Below, piece after piece: positions 15,953-24,567 of a stretch of DNA of 40,709 nucleotides. The DNA is from an uncultured Gammaproteobacteria bacterium. GTDB taxonomy: Bacteria > Pseudomonadota > Gammaproteobacteria > Pseudomonadales > UBA5518. The notes below the pieces were generated by a model, which saw only the letters and a program-made list of their open reading frames with translations, searched no databases and had not been told where the DNA came from. The first letter of the stretch is position 1. Every line of letters starts with the position of its first letter. The DNA is taken from assembly GCA_903928015.1 (NCBI GenBank), contig CAIYPF010000164.1:1-40709 (forward strand). Direction: 5' to 3'. The position numbers were made by a program, and so were the translations under genes.

Positions 15953-17116
15953 TCACGCGTCCGGTACGAGTGTTACCGAGATACGGTTGTTGCGTGCCGC
16001 GACGGCGTTCCACTCGCCGGCGGTGGATACCTTCTCGGGTGTCGGGTAGGCGACGCTGCGGCCTTCGTCTCCCAGACCCTCGATTTGCAAGCGGATGCCC
16101 GAGTTCACGACATCTGGCGAGCCGATCAGCAAACGGAATTCAGGGCTCTGGCGCGCGCTCGCGATACGCGCGTCCTGCTTGTTGAAGAAACCTTTCACAT
16201 CGCAACTGCCAATGGGAACGGTCGCGTCCGCAACACGCCAGCCGCCACTGGAGGCAAGAAGACAGAACTGCCCGGCGTGTCCCTGCAGCTTGAGAGTGCC
16301 CGTGAAGCCGGCTTCCTGCAGGCGCTCGACAAGCCCGCGCACCAGTTCCACACGGTCGCCGCCGAACGGCGCTTCGCCGTAGGGATACTGCATGGTCTGG
16401 CTGAGCGCCCAGGCCAGAGTCTGGGGGTATACGTCAGCTGCCTCGGCCGATCCGCCCGACTTGGAGCCGCCGAGGAAACCGAGCACTGCCGCAAACACTG
16501 TCAGCGCCACGGCCATGGGCCAGCCCGGACCGCTGCGCTCCTCGGCCGGCGTGGCCACGGGATCCATGAAAACGGGAGGGGCGACGGCGGGCAACGCGGG
16601 TTTTTCTGCACTGCGTGGCGGCAGTTCGCTGGAGCTCTCATCGATCTCGGAGCGGGTAGCCGACATGAATCCATCGGCAGGCACTGCGGGTTCACTGCTC
16701 GGCACGGGTTCTGCGGATGCTGCGACCGGATCGTTGGCCGCTCCGCTGCGCTGGTCTATCCGGTGAAAGACGGCACGCAAGAGATCCCTCGTGGGAGGCT
16801 TCGGAAGTATGTCCACAGCTCCCAGCGCCTGTGCCTGACCGACGTAGAGTTCGCCGGACTTGGCCGTGTACATCACGATGGGAATCTGGGCCGCGAGCGA
16901 GTTGTTCTTGATCTCCTTGACCGCGTTGAAACCCTCCATGCCGGGCATCAGGTGGTCCATGAAGATCACACCGGGGCGGTGATCGCGCAGATAGCCGAGC
17001 GCTTGCTCGGGGTTGGCGAGCACGTCGACCTGGAATTCCTCGCGCTCGAGCATCAGCCTGAGCATCTGGCAGGCGGTGCGGGAGTCGTCAACGATCAGCG
17101 CCGTCTTGTTCTGCAT
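15953..17116 (-). CDS. Response-regulator receiver domain fused to a TM segment and an extracytoplasmic domain
   Basis: 387 residues with an unusual layout. Residues 1-122 are a complete receiver domain with acidic pair D10/D11, phospho-acceptor D54 (FMDHLMPGMEG), T84 and K106 (LPKPP). Residues 123-198 are a low-complexity Pro/Ala/Ser linker. Residues 199-216 (MAVALTVFAAVLGFLG region) form a single membrane helix. Residues 217-387 would then face the periplasm and include C285 and C305, which could form a disulfide. The end (ARNNRISVTL) resembles OmpA-type C-termini, but I cannot assign the domain. The ATG at 17116 fits the receiver start, though the ribosome site is weak. It lies 19 nt after an M16 protease gene and is likely its co-transcribed partner. 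No histidine kinase gene is near. Function unknown. Confidence 0.8.
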   Translation of the reverse strand: MQNKTALIVDDSRTACQMLRLMLEREEFQVDVLANPEQALGYLRDHRPGVIFMDHLMPGMEGFNAVKEIKNNSLAAQIPIVMYTAKSGELYVGQAQALGAVDILPKPPTRDLLRAVFHRIDQRSGAANDPVAASAEPVPSSEPAVPADGFMSATRSEIDESSSELPPRSAEKPALPAVAPPVFMDPVATPAEERSGPGWPMAVALTVFAAVLGFLGGSKSGGSAEAADVYPQTLAWALSQTMQYPYGEAPFGGDRVELVRGLVERLQEAGFTGTLKLQGHAGQFCLLASSGGWRVADATVPIGSCDVKGFFNKQDARIASARQSPEFRLLIGSPDVVNSGIRLQIEGLGDEGRSVAYPTPEKVSTAGEWNAVAARNNRISVTLVPDA

Positions 17117-17135
17117 GCGGGTGGCTGGCTGGTGG

Positions 17136-20042
17136 CTATGGCGTTTGTGAGTGTAGTGCCCGCCCCGGATCCTGCACCGGACGGGCCCATTCAAAGCGGT
17201 AGTATTTGGCATCGGTTTTCCAGCGTCCGGCGGCGTCGACGGTGCGCCCCGACGGCATGCCCGAGTCCTTGCCGCGATGCGCCTGACCTGTGCTGGAGAC
17301 GAGCAGGGCATGTACGCCGCTGCCCGCAAGCCTGCTGCGGAAATACGCAATCCACTCCTCACGAACGAGGGAGTCGACGGCTCGCGCAACCTGCTCGCGA
17401 TCATCAAAACTGTCAGAGCCGAGCCCCAGATCCGACCAGAGCCTCTCGGTCTTCTCGGCGAGCGATCTGGGTTTCTCGCGCAGGCGTGCTGCCAGAGTGT
17501 CGCGTTGCACGTTGAACGCCTCGTCGCTCATGTGCCCGAGGGCCTCGACCTGACGGGCCAGATAGGCATCGAACTCCTTCGCGAGCGCGGCAGGCCCCGC
17601 AACGGGCGACTGCGCACCCAAAAGCAGACCCGGCACCCGCGCGAAGGGATAAGGCTGGGCAAACACCACATAACCCAGTTGCCGCTCGGTTCGCAGCTCG
17701 TTGAAGAAGGACGGTCCGAGGATCTGCCCGGCAAGCGCCACACGGGCGCGTTCCGCCGTGTCCGCGGATGCGCCCTGGAGGTACATGAGAAGCGCAGAAT
17801 CCGGATGCTCGATCTTCACGCCGCGGACAGAGTTTCCGGAAGGCAGCGCAAGAATCTCGACGGCAGGGGGGGCAGCACCCGCGCCACCACGCAGCGCATC
17901 ACGCACCTTGGCACCCAGCGCAATTGCCTCGTCGGGACGCAGGTTCCCGTGGGCCATGACCTCGACCGACGCGCCGGCACGCAGTGCAACCGAAAACGCC
18001 GCAAGGTCGGCAGGCGTTACATCCGCCAACGCAGTGCGCAGCTCATCGTCGGAATAACTGTGCAGCACGAGTGTGTTGGCCATGCGGTCAATCAGCTGCG
18101 TGTAGGGCTTGTCGCGTTCGCTGTTGCCAAGCTCACGTATCAGCTCGGTCTTCAGGCTACGGAATCGCTCCTCGGGGAACTCGCTTTTTTGCAGCGCGTG
18201 AAGGATTTTGCCGAGCAGTACGCCCATGCGCTGGTCGTAGCCGCTCAGTTTTACCGACAAGCCGCGCGAAGAAGGGGTGATGCCGTACTGCAGGCCTGCC
18301 AGCGTCGCCGGGTAGGCAAACTCGTTGAGGTCGTCTTCCACGAGCAAGGCCAGCAGAGATGCCAGTGCGGCATCACGCGGCGTGGCTCTGGCCTTTTCGG
18401 AAAGCAGCTGCAGGTAGAGCGATGCCTTGGGGCCGGGGAATTCGCCGTCCTGAAGATGCCACAGCCGGTAACCGGCCTCCTCGGCAAGCGCCACGGGCCG
18501 CGTCGGCGCGTCGGCAGCAAGCGGCTTGGTCGCCACGCGATCGGGCAGGAACTCGTTCGGCGCGGGCAAGCGCAAGGGCCCCGCGCTTTCGGCCGCCGCC
18601 GCGAGCGTGGCAGCGTCCAGCGCCCGGGTTGCATACGGGGTGCCGAACCAGCGGCTCTTGCGATCGGTCTCGACGTTGCGGTCGGAGACGGTAAGCAGCA
18701 GGTTTCCGGGCTTCATGCGATCGAGGTAAGCGTCGATCAGAGCTTTGTCATAGTCGGCATAGAGGTACGGGCCACGCAGCACCTCCGCCACCGGATAGTC
18801 CGCGAGCCCGTTCGCGATACCGATCACGCTGGCGCTTGCACTGCCCTTCTCGCGGAACCGGAACCCGAGTTCGCCGAGCGCAGCCTGCTCGCGGTAACGC
18901 CACTCCTCGACGCCATCCGCGCGCAACTGGTCGATGGCCCTGAACACCATTGCCACCACGGTGTCGCGCTCCACGAGACCTTTTTCGGTGAGCTGCACCG
19001 AGACCTGGAAAGCGTCCTGGCCGAAGAGATCGAAGCCCGCGCCAGCGCCGAGCCCTTCTGCGAGGCCACGCGCCTTCAGCACCGACAGCAGCCCGCCGGG
19101 GCCCTCGTGCCCGAGCAGGTTGCCGATGTAGTCGAGCGGTTTGGCGGCGGGCCGCTCGCGGCTGGAAGGCACGGGGAAGAGCATCGCGAGTTCGCGGGTC
19201 TCTTTCTCCGGCCGGATGCGAATCTCCATCGGCAGTTGGCCCGGCGAGAACAGCTCGGGAACACTGGAAAGAGCGGTGGCCTTGCGGTTCTCGATGGGGT
19301 CGAAACGCGGACGCACCATCGCTTCGAGAGTATCCAGAGGCTGCTTGCCCAACACCACCAGCGTCATCAGGTTGGAGGAGTAGTGGCGCTGGTGGAACGC
19401 CAACAATTCGGCACGGATATCCCCCTCGGCGGGTCGCAGGGTCTGCAGGTTCCCCACCGCGAGCTTGCCCAGCGGATGGCCGGGCTGCACCAGTTCGCGC
19501 AGCACGTCGTACTCGCGCCGGGCATCGTCTTTCAGGCCCATCCGGTACTCGGAGTCCACCGCATTCGCCTCGCGTTGCACGTATTCGGGCGTGAACAGCG
19601 GTGCGACGAAGAACTGCGCGAAACGATCCAGCGCAGGCTCGAGACTGTCGGGCTCGATGTCGAAGAAGTAGTTCGTGTGGTCCATCGCCGTGTAGGCGTT
19701 GTGAGAGCCGCCGTGCGCGTTGATGAACTCCTGGTACTCGGCAGAATCGGGATACCTGGCGGTACCCAGGAACAGCATGTGCTCGAGGAAGTGCGCAAGG
19801 CCCTGGCGATCTGCAGGATCATCGGCACTGCCCGCGCTCACTCGAATGCTGGCAGCAGACTTGTCGGTAGAGGGGTCCGAGACCAGCAGCACGCGCAAGT
19901 GGTTCTGCAACTCGAGATAGCGGTACTCGCGAAGGTCCAGTTCGCCGTGCACAACGGTGTCCGGCGTTTGCGGCGCCGAAGCACAGGCTGCGAGCAGCAG
20001 CGCGGCGATGAAGGGAAACAGGCGTGATATCAGGGCGTGCAT
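17136..20042 (-). CDS. M16 (insulinase/pitrilysin) family zinc protease lipoprotein
   Basis: 968 residues. A lipoprotein signal with lipobox LLAAC (C20) puts it on the periplasmic face of a membrane. The inverted zinc motif HxxEH is HFLEH (H84, E87, H88), and the third ligand E165 lies 77 residues after H88, the same spacing as in E. coli pitrilysin. A catalytic N-terminal half is followed by inactive M16 repeats with the FYLRTERQLGYVV-like block (seen as ELRTERQLGYVVFAQP). M16 proteins degrade short peptides. I chose the ATG at 20042 because GGAG is 6 nt upstream and the signal peptide starts there, although the frame is open to 20360. tusA lies 23 nt upstream and the receiver-TM gene 19 nt downstream. 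Confidence 0.92.
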   Translation of the reverse strand: MHALISRLFPFIAALLLAACASAPQTPDTVVHGELDLREYRYLELQNHLRVLLVSDPSTDKSAASIRVSAGSADDPADRQGLAHFLEHMLFLGTARYPDSAEYQEFINAHGGSHNAYTAMDHTNYFFDIEPDSLEPALDRFAQFFVAPLFTPEYVQREANAVDSEYRMGLKDDARREYDVLRELVQPGHPLGKLAVGNLQTLRPAEGDIRAELLAFHQRHYSSNLMTLVVLGKQPLDTLEAMVRPRFDPIENRKATALSSVPELFSPGQLPMEIRIRPEKETRELAMLFPVPSSRERPAAKPLDYIGNLLGHEGPGGLLSVLKARGLAEGLGAGAGFDLFGQDAFQVSVQLTEKGLVERDTVVAMVFRAIDQLRADGVEEWRYREQAALGELGFRFREKGSASASVIGIANGLADYPVAEVLRGPYLYADYDKALIDAYLDRMKPGNLLLTVSDRNVETDRKSRWFGTPYATRALDAATLAAAAESAGPLRLPAPNEFLPDRVATKPLAADAPTRPVALAEEAGYRLWHLQDGEFPGPKASLYLQLLSEKARATPRDAALASLLALLVEDDLNEFAYPATLAGLQYGITPSSRGLSVKLSGYDQRMGVLLGKILHALQKSEFPEERFRSLKTELIRELGNSERDKPYTQLIDRMANTLVLHSYSDDELRTALADVTPADLAAFSVALRAGASVEVMAHGNLRPDEAIALGAKVRDALRGGAGAAPPAVEILALPSGNSVRGVKIEHPDSALLMYLQGASADTAERARVALAGQILGPSFFNELRTERQLGYVVFAQPYPFARVPGLLLGAQSPVAGPAALAKEFDAYLARQVEALGHMSDEAFNVQRDTLAARLREKPRSLAEKTERLWSDLGLGSDSFDDREQVARAVDSLVREEWIAYFRSRLAGSGVHALLVSSTGQAHRGKDSGMPSGRTVDAAGRWKTDAKYYRFEWARPVQDPGRALHSQTP

Positions 20043-20065
20043 GAGTGCTCCGCTGGGGAATGGGA

Positions 20066-20302
20066 TCAAGGCGCGCGCTTGCGGATGATGAAAACATACT
20101 CGCCATCGCGTTCGCCGGATTCGAGCAGCGTGTTGCCACTCTGTTCGCAGAAGACACGGAAGTCGCGGACCGAGCCGGTATCGGTGGAAAGTACACGTAG
20201 AAGCGCACCCGCAGGCAGGGCATTCAGCCCCTTCTTGGCCTTCAGGAGCGGCAACGGACAGTTGAGTCCACGCGCATCTACCTCGTCGATGGACTCGTAC
20301 AT
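20066..20302 (-). CDS. tusA: TusA/SirA-family sulfur-carrier protein
   Basis: 78 residues, standard for TusA/SirA-like proteins, which carry a persulfide on a conserved Cys for tRNA thiolation, molybdopterin or related sulfur delivery. The signature is DARGLNCPLPLLKAK with the CPxP motif at C15-P18. It is the first gene of a probable operon with the M16 lipoprotein and receiver-TM genes, and is divergent from the bepA-like gene. A tusA-like gene next to an M48 protease and nadA is, as I recall, also found in Pseudomonas. Paralogue-level assignment (TusA versus another CPxP protein) is not certain. Confidence 0.85.
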   Translation of the reverse strand: MYESIDEVDARGLNCPLPLLKAKKGLNALPAGALLRVLSTDTGSVRDFRVFCEQSGNTLLESGERDGEYVFIIRKRAP

Positions 20303-20330
20303 TGCCTTCGCTCAAGCCGCGGAAAACGCG

Positions 20331-20339
20331 TGCTAGTAT
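20331..20339 (+). promoter_or_regulatory. Extended -10 promoter candidate for the bepA-like gene
   Basis: TGCTAGTAT matches an extended -10 (TGn plus TAGTAT, five of six) in the 84-nt divergent gap, 48 nt before the predicted ATG. No clear -35 was seen. Confidence 0.35.
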
Positions 20340-20386
20340 AGCCCTCGACCCGCGAAGCACAGGGGCTTGCCCCGACTTTCACGGGA

Positions 20387-21937
20387 ATGGAATTATTTTC
20401 CGTAGCTGCACTCCAAGCAGGCACCGGAACCTCTTCCTCTCCTTCCCAGGATCACACCGCATTGCATTCCCCGCGCCGTCACATACTGCCGTCGGGCTTG
20501 CGCCACACACTGCTGGTGGCGGCCTTCGCTCTGTGCGCCGCCCGGGCTCCGGCGGATGAAATCGAGCTGCCTTCGCTGGGCGATGCGTCCTCGGCGGCGG
20601 TGTCGCCGGTGGTCGAGCGAAAGCTCGGCAACGCATGGCTGCGGATGTTCCGCGGGCAGGTGAAGACGGTCGAGGACGCGCTACTGCAGGACTACCTCGA
20701 GCAGGTGGTTTTCGATCTCGCCACGCACAGCGAACTCACCGATGCACGGCTGCACGTCGTGATCGTCGACAACGAGACGATCAACGCCTTCGCCGTTCCG
20801 GGCGGGGTGGTGGGGTTGAACAACGGACTTCTGCTTTCCGCGCAGCACGAGGACGAACTCGCCTCCGTGATAGCGCACGAACTCGCCCACCTCAGCCAGC
20901 GGCACTACGCCCGCAGTGTCGAGGAGGCCAAGCGCAACGCCATCCCGAACACGCTGATCCTGCTGAGTTCGCTGGTACTGGCCGCCACCGCAGGGGGAGG
21001 CTCGCAAAGCAGCATGGCCGCCATTGCGGCAGGACAATCGGCCATACAGCAGCAGCAGTTGCGTTTCAGCCGCGACAACGAGCGCGAGGCCGACCGTCTG
21101 GGCATGCTCACCCTGGTCAACGCGGGCTACGATCCCAACGGCATGCCGCGGATGTTCTCGCGCATGCTCGAATCGATGCGCTACAACACGCGCCGCCCGC
21201 CAGAGTTCCTGCTCTCGCACCCGGTCACCGAGAGCCGCGTTGCCGACTCCAAGAACCGCGCCCGCAACCATCCGCAGGACGGCAAGCAGGACAGCGCGGA
21301 CTTCAGCTTCATGCAGGCGCGGGTACAACTCGGCTTCGAGGAAACCCCCGGCTACGCGATCAAACGTTTCCGCGCCGAGATAGCAAGCGACGAGGGACTC
21401 TCGCCAGGCAACCGTTACGGCCTGGTGCTGGCGCTGACGCGCACCAGCGAATTCGAGGAGGCGCGTCAGGAACTGGCTCCGCTACTGAAAAACTACCCCA
21501 CCAGCATTCCGGTGCTGCTTGCTGCAGCCGACCTGGACCTCGCATCCGGGCACATTGGTGACGCGGTCGACAGCTTGCAGAAACAACTCGCACTCAATCC
21601 GGGAAACCACCCGCTCACCATGCTCTATGCCGACGCACTGCTTCGCGCGGGCAAGCCGAAAGAAGCCGAGAAGCTGCTGTCGGAGCATGCAGAGCAGCAT
21701 CCCGACGATCCGCAGGTGTGGTACGCACTGGCAGAAACACATGGCCTTGCCGGCAATATCCTCGACGTGCACCGCGCCCGGGCCGAGTACTTCATCCTGA
21801 ACGGTGGGCTCGACCAGGCAGAGAAACAGCTTGGCTATGCGCTCAATCTGGCGCGCGGGGATTTTCACGCCACGGCAGGCATACAGGCGCGCATCACTGA
21901 CATCCGCGACATGCGGCAGGAAATGAAAGACCTCTGA
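20387..21937 (+). CDS. bepA: Periplasmic M48 metalloprotease with TPR repeats, BepA/YfgC-like
   Basis: 516 residues. The zinc motif HELAH (H164, E165, H168), the third ligand in NEREAD (231-236) and the plug-region histidine in the LLSHPVTESR stretch match BepA, which degrades stalled LptD and aids outer-membrane protein assembly. TPR-like helices follow from about residue 320 to the end (for example the VLLAAADLDLASG region). A signal peptide is visible around residues 38-56 (LRHTLLVAAFALCAARAPA), so the first 37 residues make an unusually long N-region. The TTG at 20498 is a possible alternative start, and ribosome sites are poor at both. It is convergent with nadA, only 13 nt apart. Confidence 0.88.
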   Translation: MELFSVAALQAGTGTSSSPSQDHTALHSPRRHILPSGLRHTLLVAAFALCAARAPADEIELPSLGDASSAAVSPVVERKLGNAWLRMFRGQVKTVEDALLQDYLEQVVFDLATHSELTDARLHVVIVDNETINAFAVPGGVVGLNNGLLLSAQHEDELASVIAHELAHLSQRHYARSVEEAKRNAIPNTLILLSSLVLAATAGGGSQSSMAAIAAGQSAIQQQQLRFSRDNEREADRLGMLTLVNAGYDPNGMPRMFSRMLESMRYNTRRPPEFLLSHPVTESRVADSKNRARNHPQDGKQDSADFSFMQARVQLGFEETPGYAIKRFRAEIASDEGLSPGNRYGLVLALTRTSEFEEARQELAPLLKNYPTSIPVLLAAADLDLASGHIGDAVDSLQKQLALNPGNHPLTMLYADALLRAGKPKEAEKLLSEHAEQHPDDPQVWYALAETHGLAGNILDVHRARAEYFILNGGLDQAEKQLGYALNLARGDFHATAGIQARITDIRDMRQEMKDL

Positions 21938-21950
21938 GGCGCGCCCGCGT

Positions 21951-23036
21951 TCAGGCGTTGCCCTTCACCGACAGCGCGCGTTCCTTCGAGAAATTGACCA
22001 TCCGCTGCAACGGCAGAAGCGCTTTCACACAAAGCTCCGGCTCTACGTGAATCTCTCCGCTGCCGTGCTCCAGGCAGTAGAGCAGACTCTGCAGGTCGTT
22101 CATCGCCATCCAGGGACAGTGCGAGCAACTGCGACAGGTTGCCCCCTCCCCTGCCGTAGGCGCGATGATGAATTCCTTGTCGGGCACCTGCTTTTTCAGC
22201 TGGTAGAAAATCCCCTGGTCGGTGGCCACCACGAACTGCCGGTTCGGCAGATTGCGCGCTGCGTCGATGATCTGGGTAGTGCTGCCCACCGCATCGGCCA
22301 ACTCGATAACAGCCTGGGGCGACTCCGGGTGCACCAGCACGGCCGCACCGGGGTGCACCCGCTTCATGTCTTCTATGCCCTTGGCCTTGAATTCCTCGTG
22401 CACGATGCAGGAGCCGTCCCAGAGCAGCATGTCGGCGCCGGTCTCGCGCTGCACCCAGGAGCCCAGGTACTTGTCGGGCGCCCAGAGGATTTTCTCTCCG
22501 CGGGCACTCAGGTGCTCGACCACCTCGAGCGCGATGCTGGAGGTCACGACCCAGTCGGCCCGCGCCTTCACCGCAGCCGAGGTATTGGCATAGACCACAA
22601 CCGTTCTGTCCGGGTGCTGGTCGCAGAAGGCCGAGAACAGATCCACCGGGCAGCCGACGTCGAGCGAGCAGGTGGCTTCGAGGGTGGGCATCAATACCCG
22701 CTTGGAGGGCGTGAGGATCTTGGCCGTCTCACCCATGAATCGCACCCCTGCCACCACCAGAGTGCTTGCAGGGTGGTCATGGCCGAAGCGCGCCATCTGC
22801 AGGGAATCAGAGACGAATCCACCGGACTCCTCTGCAAGGGACTGGATGTGTGGCGAGGTGTAGTAGTGGGCGACAAGGACCGCGTTCTGCTCCTTCAGGC
22901 GGGCCGTTATGCGGGCCTTGTAGCTCGCCACCTCGGCATCGTCCATGTCCACGGGCTGCTTGTTGCGCAGGAAGGCTTTCACCAGTTCCGCCTCTGCCGC
23001 CATGTGGCCGAGTTGCATGGGATCGGTACTGCTCAT
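21951..23036 (-). CDS. nadA: Quinolinate synthase A
   Basis: 361 residues. This [4Fe-4S] enzyme condenses iminoaspartate with dihydroxyacetone phosphate to quinolinate in de novo NAD synthesis. Cluster ligands C123, C210 and C307 keep the E. coli spacing (C113, C200, C297), and the CxxCxxC motif is C301, C304, C307. I chose the ATG at 23036 because AGGGAG lies 9 nt upstream; the frame is open upstream but lacks homology. No nadB or nadC is nearby. The gene is separated by 64 nt from the YgjP-like gene upstream. Confidence 0.96.
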   Translation of the reverse strand: MSSTDPMQLGHMAAEAELVKAFLRNKQPVDMDDAEVASYKARITARLKEQNAVLVAHYYTSPHIQSLAEESGGFVSDSLQMARFGHDHPASTLVVAGVRFMGETAKILTPSKRVLMPTLEATCSLDVGCPVDLFSAFCDQHPDRTVVVYANTSAAVKARADWVVTSSIALEVVEHLSARGEKILWAPDKYLGSWVQRETGADMLLWDGSCIVHEEFKAKGIEDMKRVHPGAAVLVHPESPQAVIELADAVGSTTQIIDAARNLPNRQFVVATDQGIFYQLKKQVPDKEFIIAPTAGEGATCRSCSHCPWMAMNDLQSLLYCLEHGSGEIHVEPELCVKALLPLQRMVNFSKERALSVKGNA

Positions 23037-23100
23037 CTGCGATAACTCCCTGCGCGGTGAAGGGCGGCGGATCATAGCACGCAGCCCGCCAGGCTCCGGT

Positions 23101-23859
23101 TCAGCGCCCTGCCTGCAACCATGACGGTATATGTGACCAGGAGCGCCGCATCTCGGCACGCAGCTTTGGCAGCTCCGGTTCGAAACGCGCCACCGTGTTC
23201 CAGAAGCGGGGCGAGTGGTCCATCCGCACGGTGTGACAGAGTTCGTGCAGAAGCACGTGTCTGGCGAGTTCGGGCGTAAGAAACAGGATCTGGTAGTTGA
23301 GGCAGATATCACCGTGTGACGAGCAACTGCCCCAACGTGTGCGCTGGGCGCGGATATTCAACTCGCGGAAGGCGAGTCCGGTTTCGCGCGAGAGCGCTTC
23401 GAGCATGGGCGGCAGCGCTTCCCGGGCCCGTCGCATCAGCCAGCGGGCAAGGGCCTTGCGGCTCGACTCGAGATCCCGACAGTCGCCGCTAAGCACCAGC
23501 GTGCGACTGCCTGATTCGCGGACACGGGTGCTGCTCCCGGGGGCATACCGTTGCAGCAGATGCCAGGTTTCACCGAGTGCTGGCAGGAATATCTGCTCGG
23601 GTAGAGAGGGTTCGGGGTTGCGCAATTGCCCGGGATCGTCGATCCCCAGATGTTCCATCTGTCGCGACACCCAACCGCGCCACTCGTTCGCAAGACTCAC
23701 CAGCCAGTCCTGCGCGACACCGGGCGGCGTGACCATCACCAGACCCTCACGCGGGGTGAGGGTCAGACGCACGCGTCTGCTTCGACGAGAGATGCGGATC
23801 CTGTATGGAACGCTTCGTCCGTCTTCGAGAAGGAGCTGTAGCGGAGGATCCGGATTCAT
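23101..23859 (-). CDS. YgjP-like zinc metallopeptidase-fold protein (DUF45 family)
   Basis: 252 residues. The C-terminal domain has RWGSCSS (175-181) and HELCH (H205, E206, H209), followed by H215 (MDHSPRFW), the hallmark of the YgjP/WLM/SprT-like group. An N-terminal beta-rich half ([13 protein letters not shown], residues 22-34) is typical of DUF45 proteins. The physiological substrate of the family is not established, although it is called metal-dependent hydrolase. No signal peptide is present. It follows the unknown gene at 23963-24424 on the same strand, 103 nt away. Confidence 0.88.
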   Translation of the reverse strand: MNPDPPLQLLLEDGRSVPYRIRISRRSRRVRLTLTPREGLVMVTPPGVAQDWLVSLANEWRGWVSRQMEHLGIDDPGQLRNPEPSLPEQIFLPALGETWHLLQRYAPGSSTRVRESGSRTLVLSGDCRDLESSRKALARWLMRRAREALPPMLEALSRETGLAFRELNIRAQRTRWGSCSSHGDICLNYQILFLTPELARHVLLHELCHTVRMDHSPRFWNTVARFEPELPKLRAEMRRSWSHIPSWLQAGR

Positions 23860-23962
23860 CGTTCAGGTGTGCGGCTGCGGCGTCACTGCATTCTGGCCGA
23901 ATGCATGCGTGGTCCAACAGCCCTCGGGGGACCGCCTTGATCCCGGTCCGGGTGATTTGCGC

Positions 23963-24424
23963 TCAGTCAGCCGTTGCTTCGAGAGCCGCCCATGCAGAGA
24001 GCGTACGTTTGTGCTCGGCATGCAGTGAGGCGGCGTATCCATCCAGATCCGACTGGCGGGCTGCGAAGGCCAGCATTGCATCCAGCACCCGCACGAGCCC
24101 GGAGAAGTGCTCCGATCCCGCTGGGGTACCCGCACCCCCATGGGAAAGCATCTGCCGCAGAATGCGGGCACGTGGCTCGTGTCCGAAGTCACGGTAAAAG
24201 CGCAGCAGCTCCAGTGCCCAGCGCTCACCCTCGACACGCTGCGCAGCGCAGTGGCCATCAGGAAGCGAGGATTGCTCCGGCCAAAAACGCATGCTGCCGT
24301 CGGCGGCATCGGAGACAAAGGGAAGGGCTCTCTGCGCCGCCTTGAACTGTGCAGCCGCAAGGGCTGTCTCGTCATCGGGAAGCGCGGCTGCGTCTTGCGT
24401 CGGCTGGGGTTGGTTTTTGATCAT
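23963..24424 (-). CDS. Hypothetical protein under a divergent dyad-rich promoter
   Basis: 153 residues that I do not recognise. The ATG at 24424 is supported by AAGGA 8 nt upstream; a GTG at 24496 would lie inside the dyad region and is less likely. The sequence is probably mostly helical and soluble, with a disordered Gln/Pro-rich start, an acidic Ala-rich helix (about 19-40), one Cys, and a charged helical C-terminal half from ERWALELLRFYRDFG onward. There is no signal peptide or membrane segment. It is transcribed away from an XRE regulator across 143 nt containing three inverted repeats, so it is a likely target of that regulator. Confidence 0.65.
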   Translation of the reverse strand: MIKNQPQPTQDAAALPDDETALAAAQFKAAQRALPFVSDAADGSMRFWPEQSSLPDGHCAAQRVEGERWALELLRFYRDFGHEPRARILRQMLSHGGAGTPAGSEHFSGLVRVLDAMLAFAARQSDLDGYAASLHAEHKRTLSAWAALEATAD

Positions 24425-24481
24425 GCTGGCGTCCTTGGCAGCTTGTAGCGTGGTGTTTTTCGGGGTTTTCCGGCGGCCCCG

Positions 24482-24551
24482 GGTCAGTGTTTGCACTTAT
24501 GCAATTAGATAGCAATCACTGACCAATGTGTCTGTATCTCGTCTCGAGATA
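24482..24551. promoter_or_regulatory. Cluster of three inverted repeats between the XRE regulator and the unknown gene
   Basis: Outer dyad: GGTCAGTGTTTGC (24482-24494) and GCAATCACTGACC (24512-24524) match at 12 of 13 positions around a 17-nt spacer. Nested within is TTGCA-CTTA-TGCAA (24491-24504). A third, unrelated dyad, TATCTCG-TCT-CGAGATA, lies at 24535-24551, 17 nt before the XRE start codon. The arrangement suggests operators for autoregulation and for control of the divergent gene. Which protein binds is not known. Confidence 0.65.
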
Positions 24552-24567
24552 GGCACAGAATACTCCC

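Noticed and set aside
17277..20027. Very long plus-strand open frame (916 codons) opposite the M16 gene, and similar ones at 7869-9833, 14202-15881, 28720-30363 and 32661-34538
   Set aside because: They lie antisense to genes with clear family motifs, have Arg/His/Val-rich composition and no recognisable domain. Long antisense frames without stops are expected in GC-rich DNA.
23863..24375. Alternative 170-codon minus-strand frame overlapping the unknown gene
   Set aside because: Its composition (Arg/Ser/Pro-rich, no start signal) looks like a shadow, whereas the frame at 23963-24424 has a proper AAGGA ribosome site.
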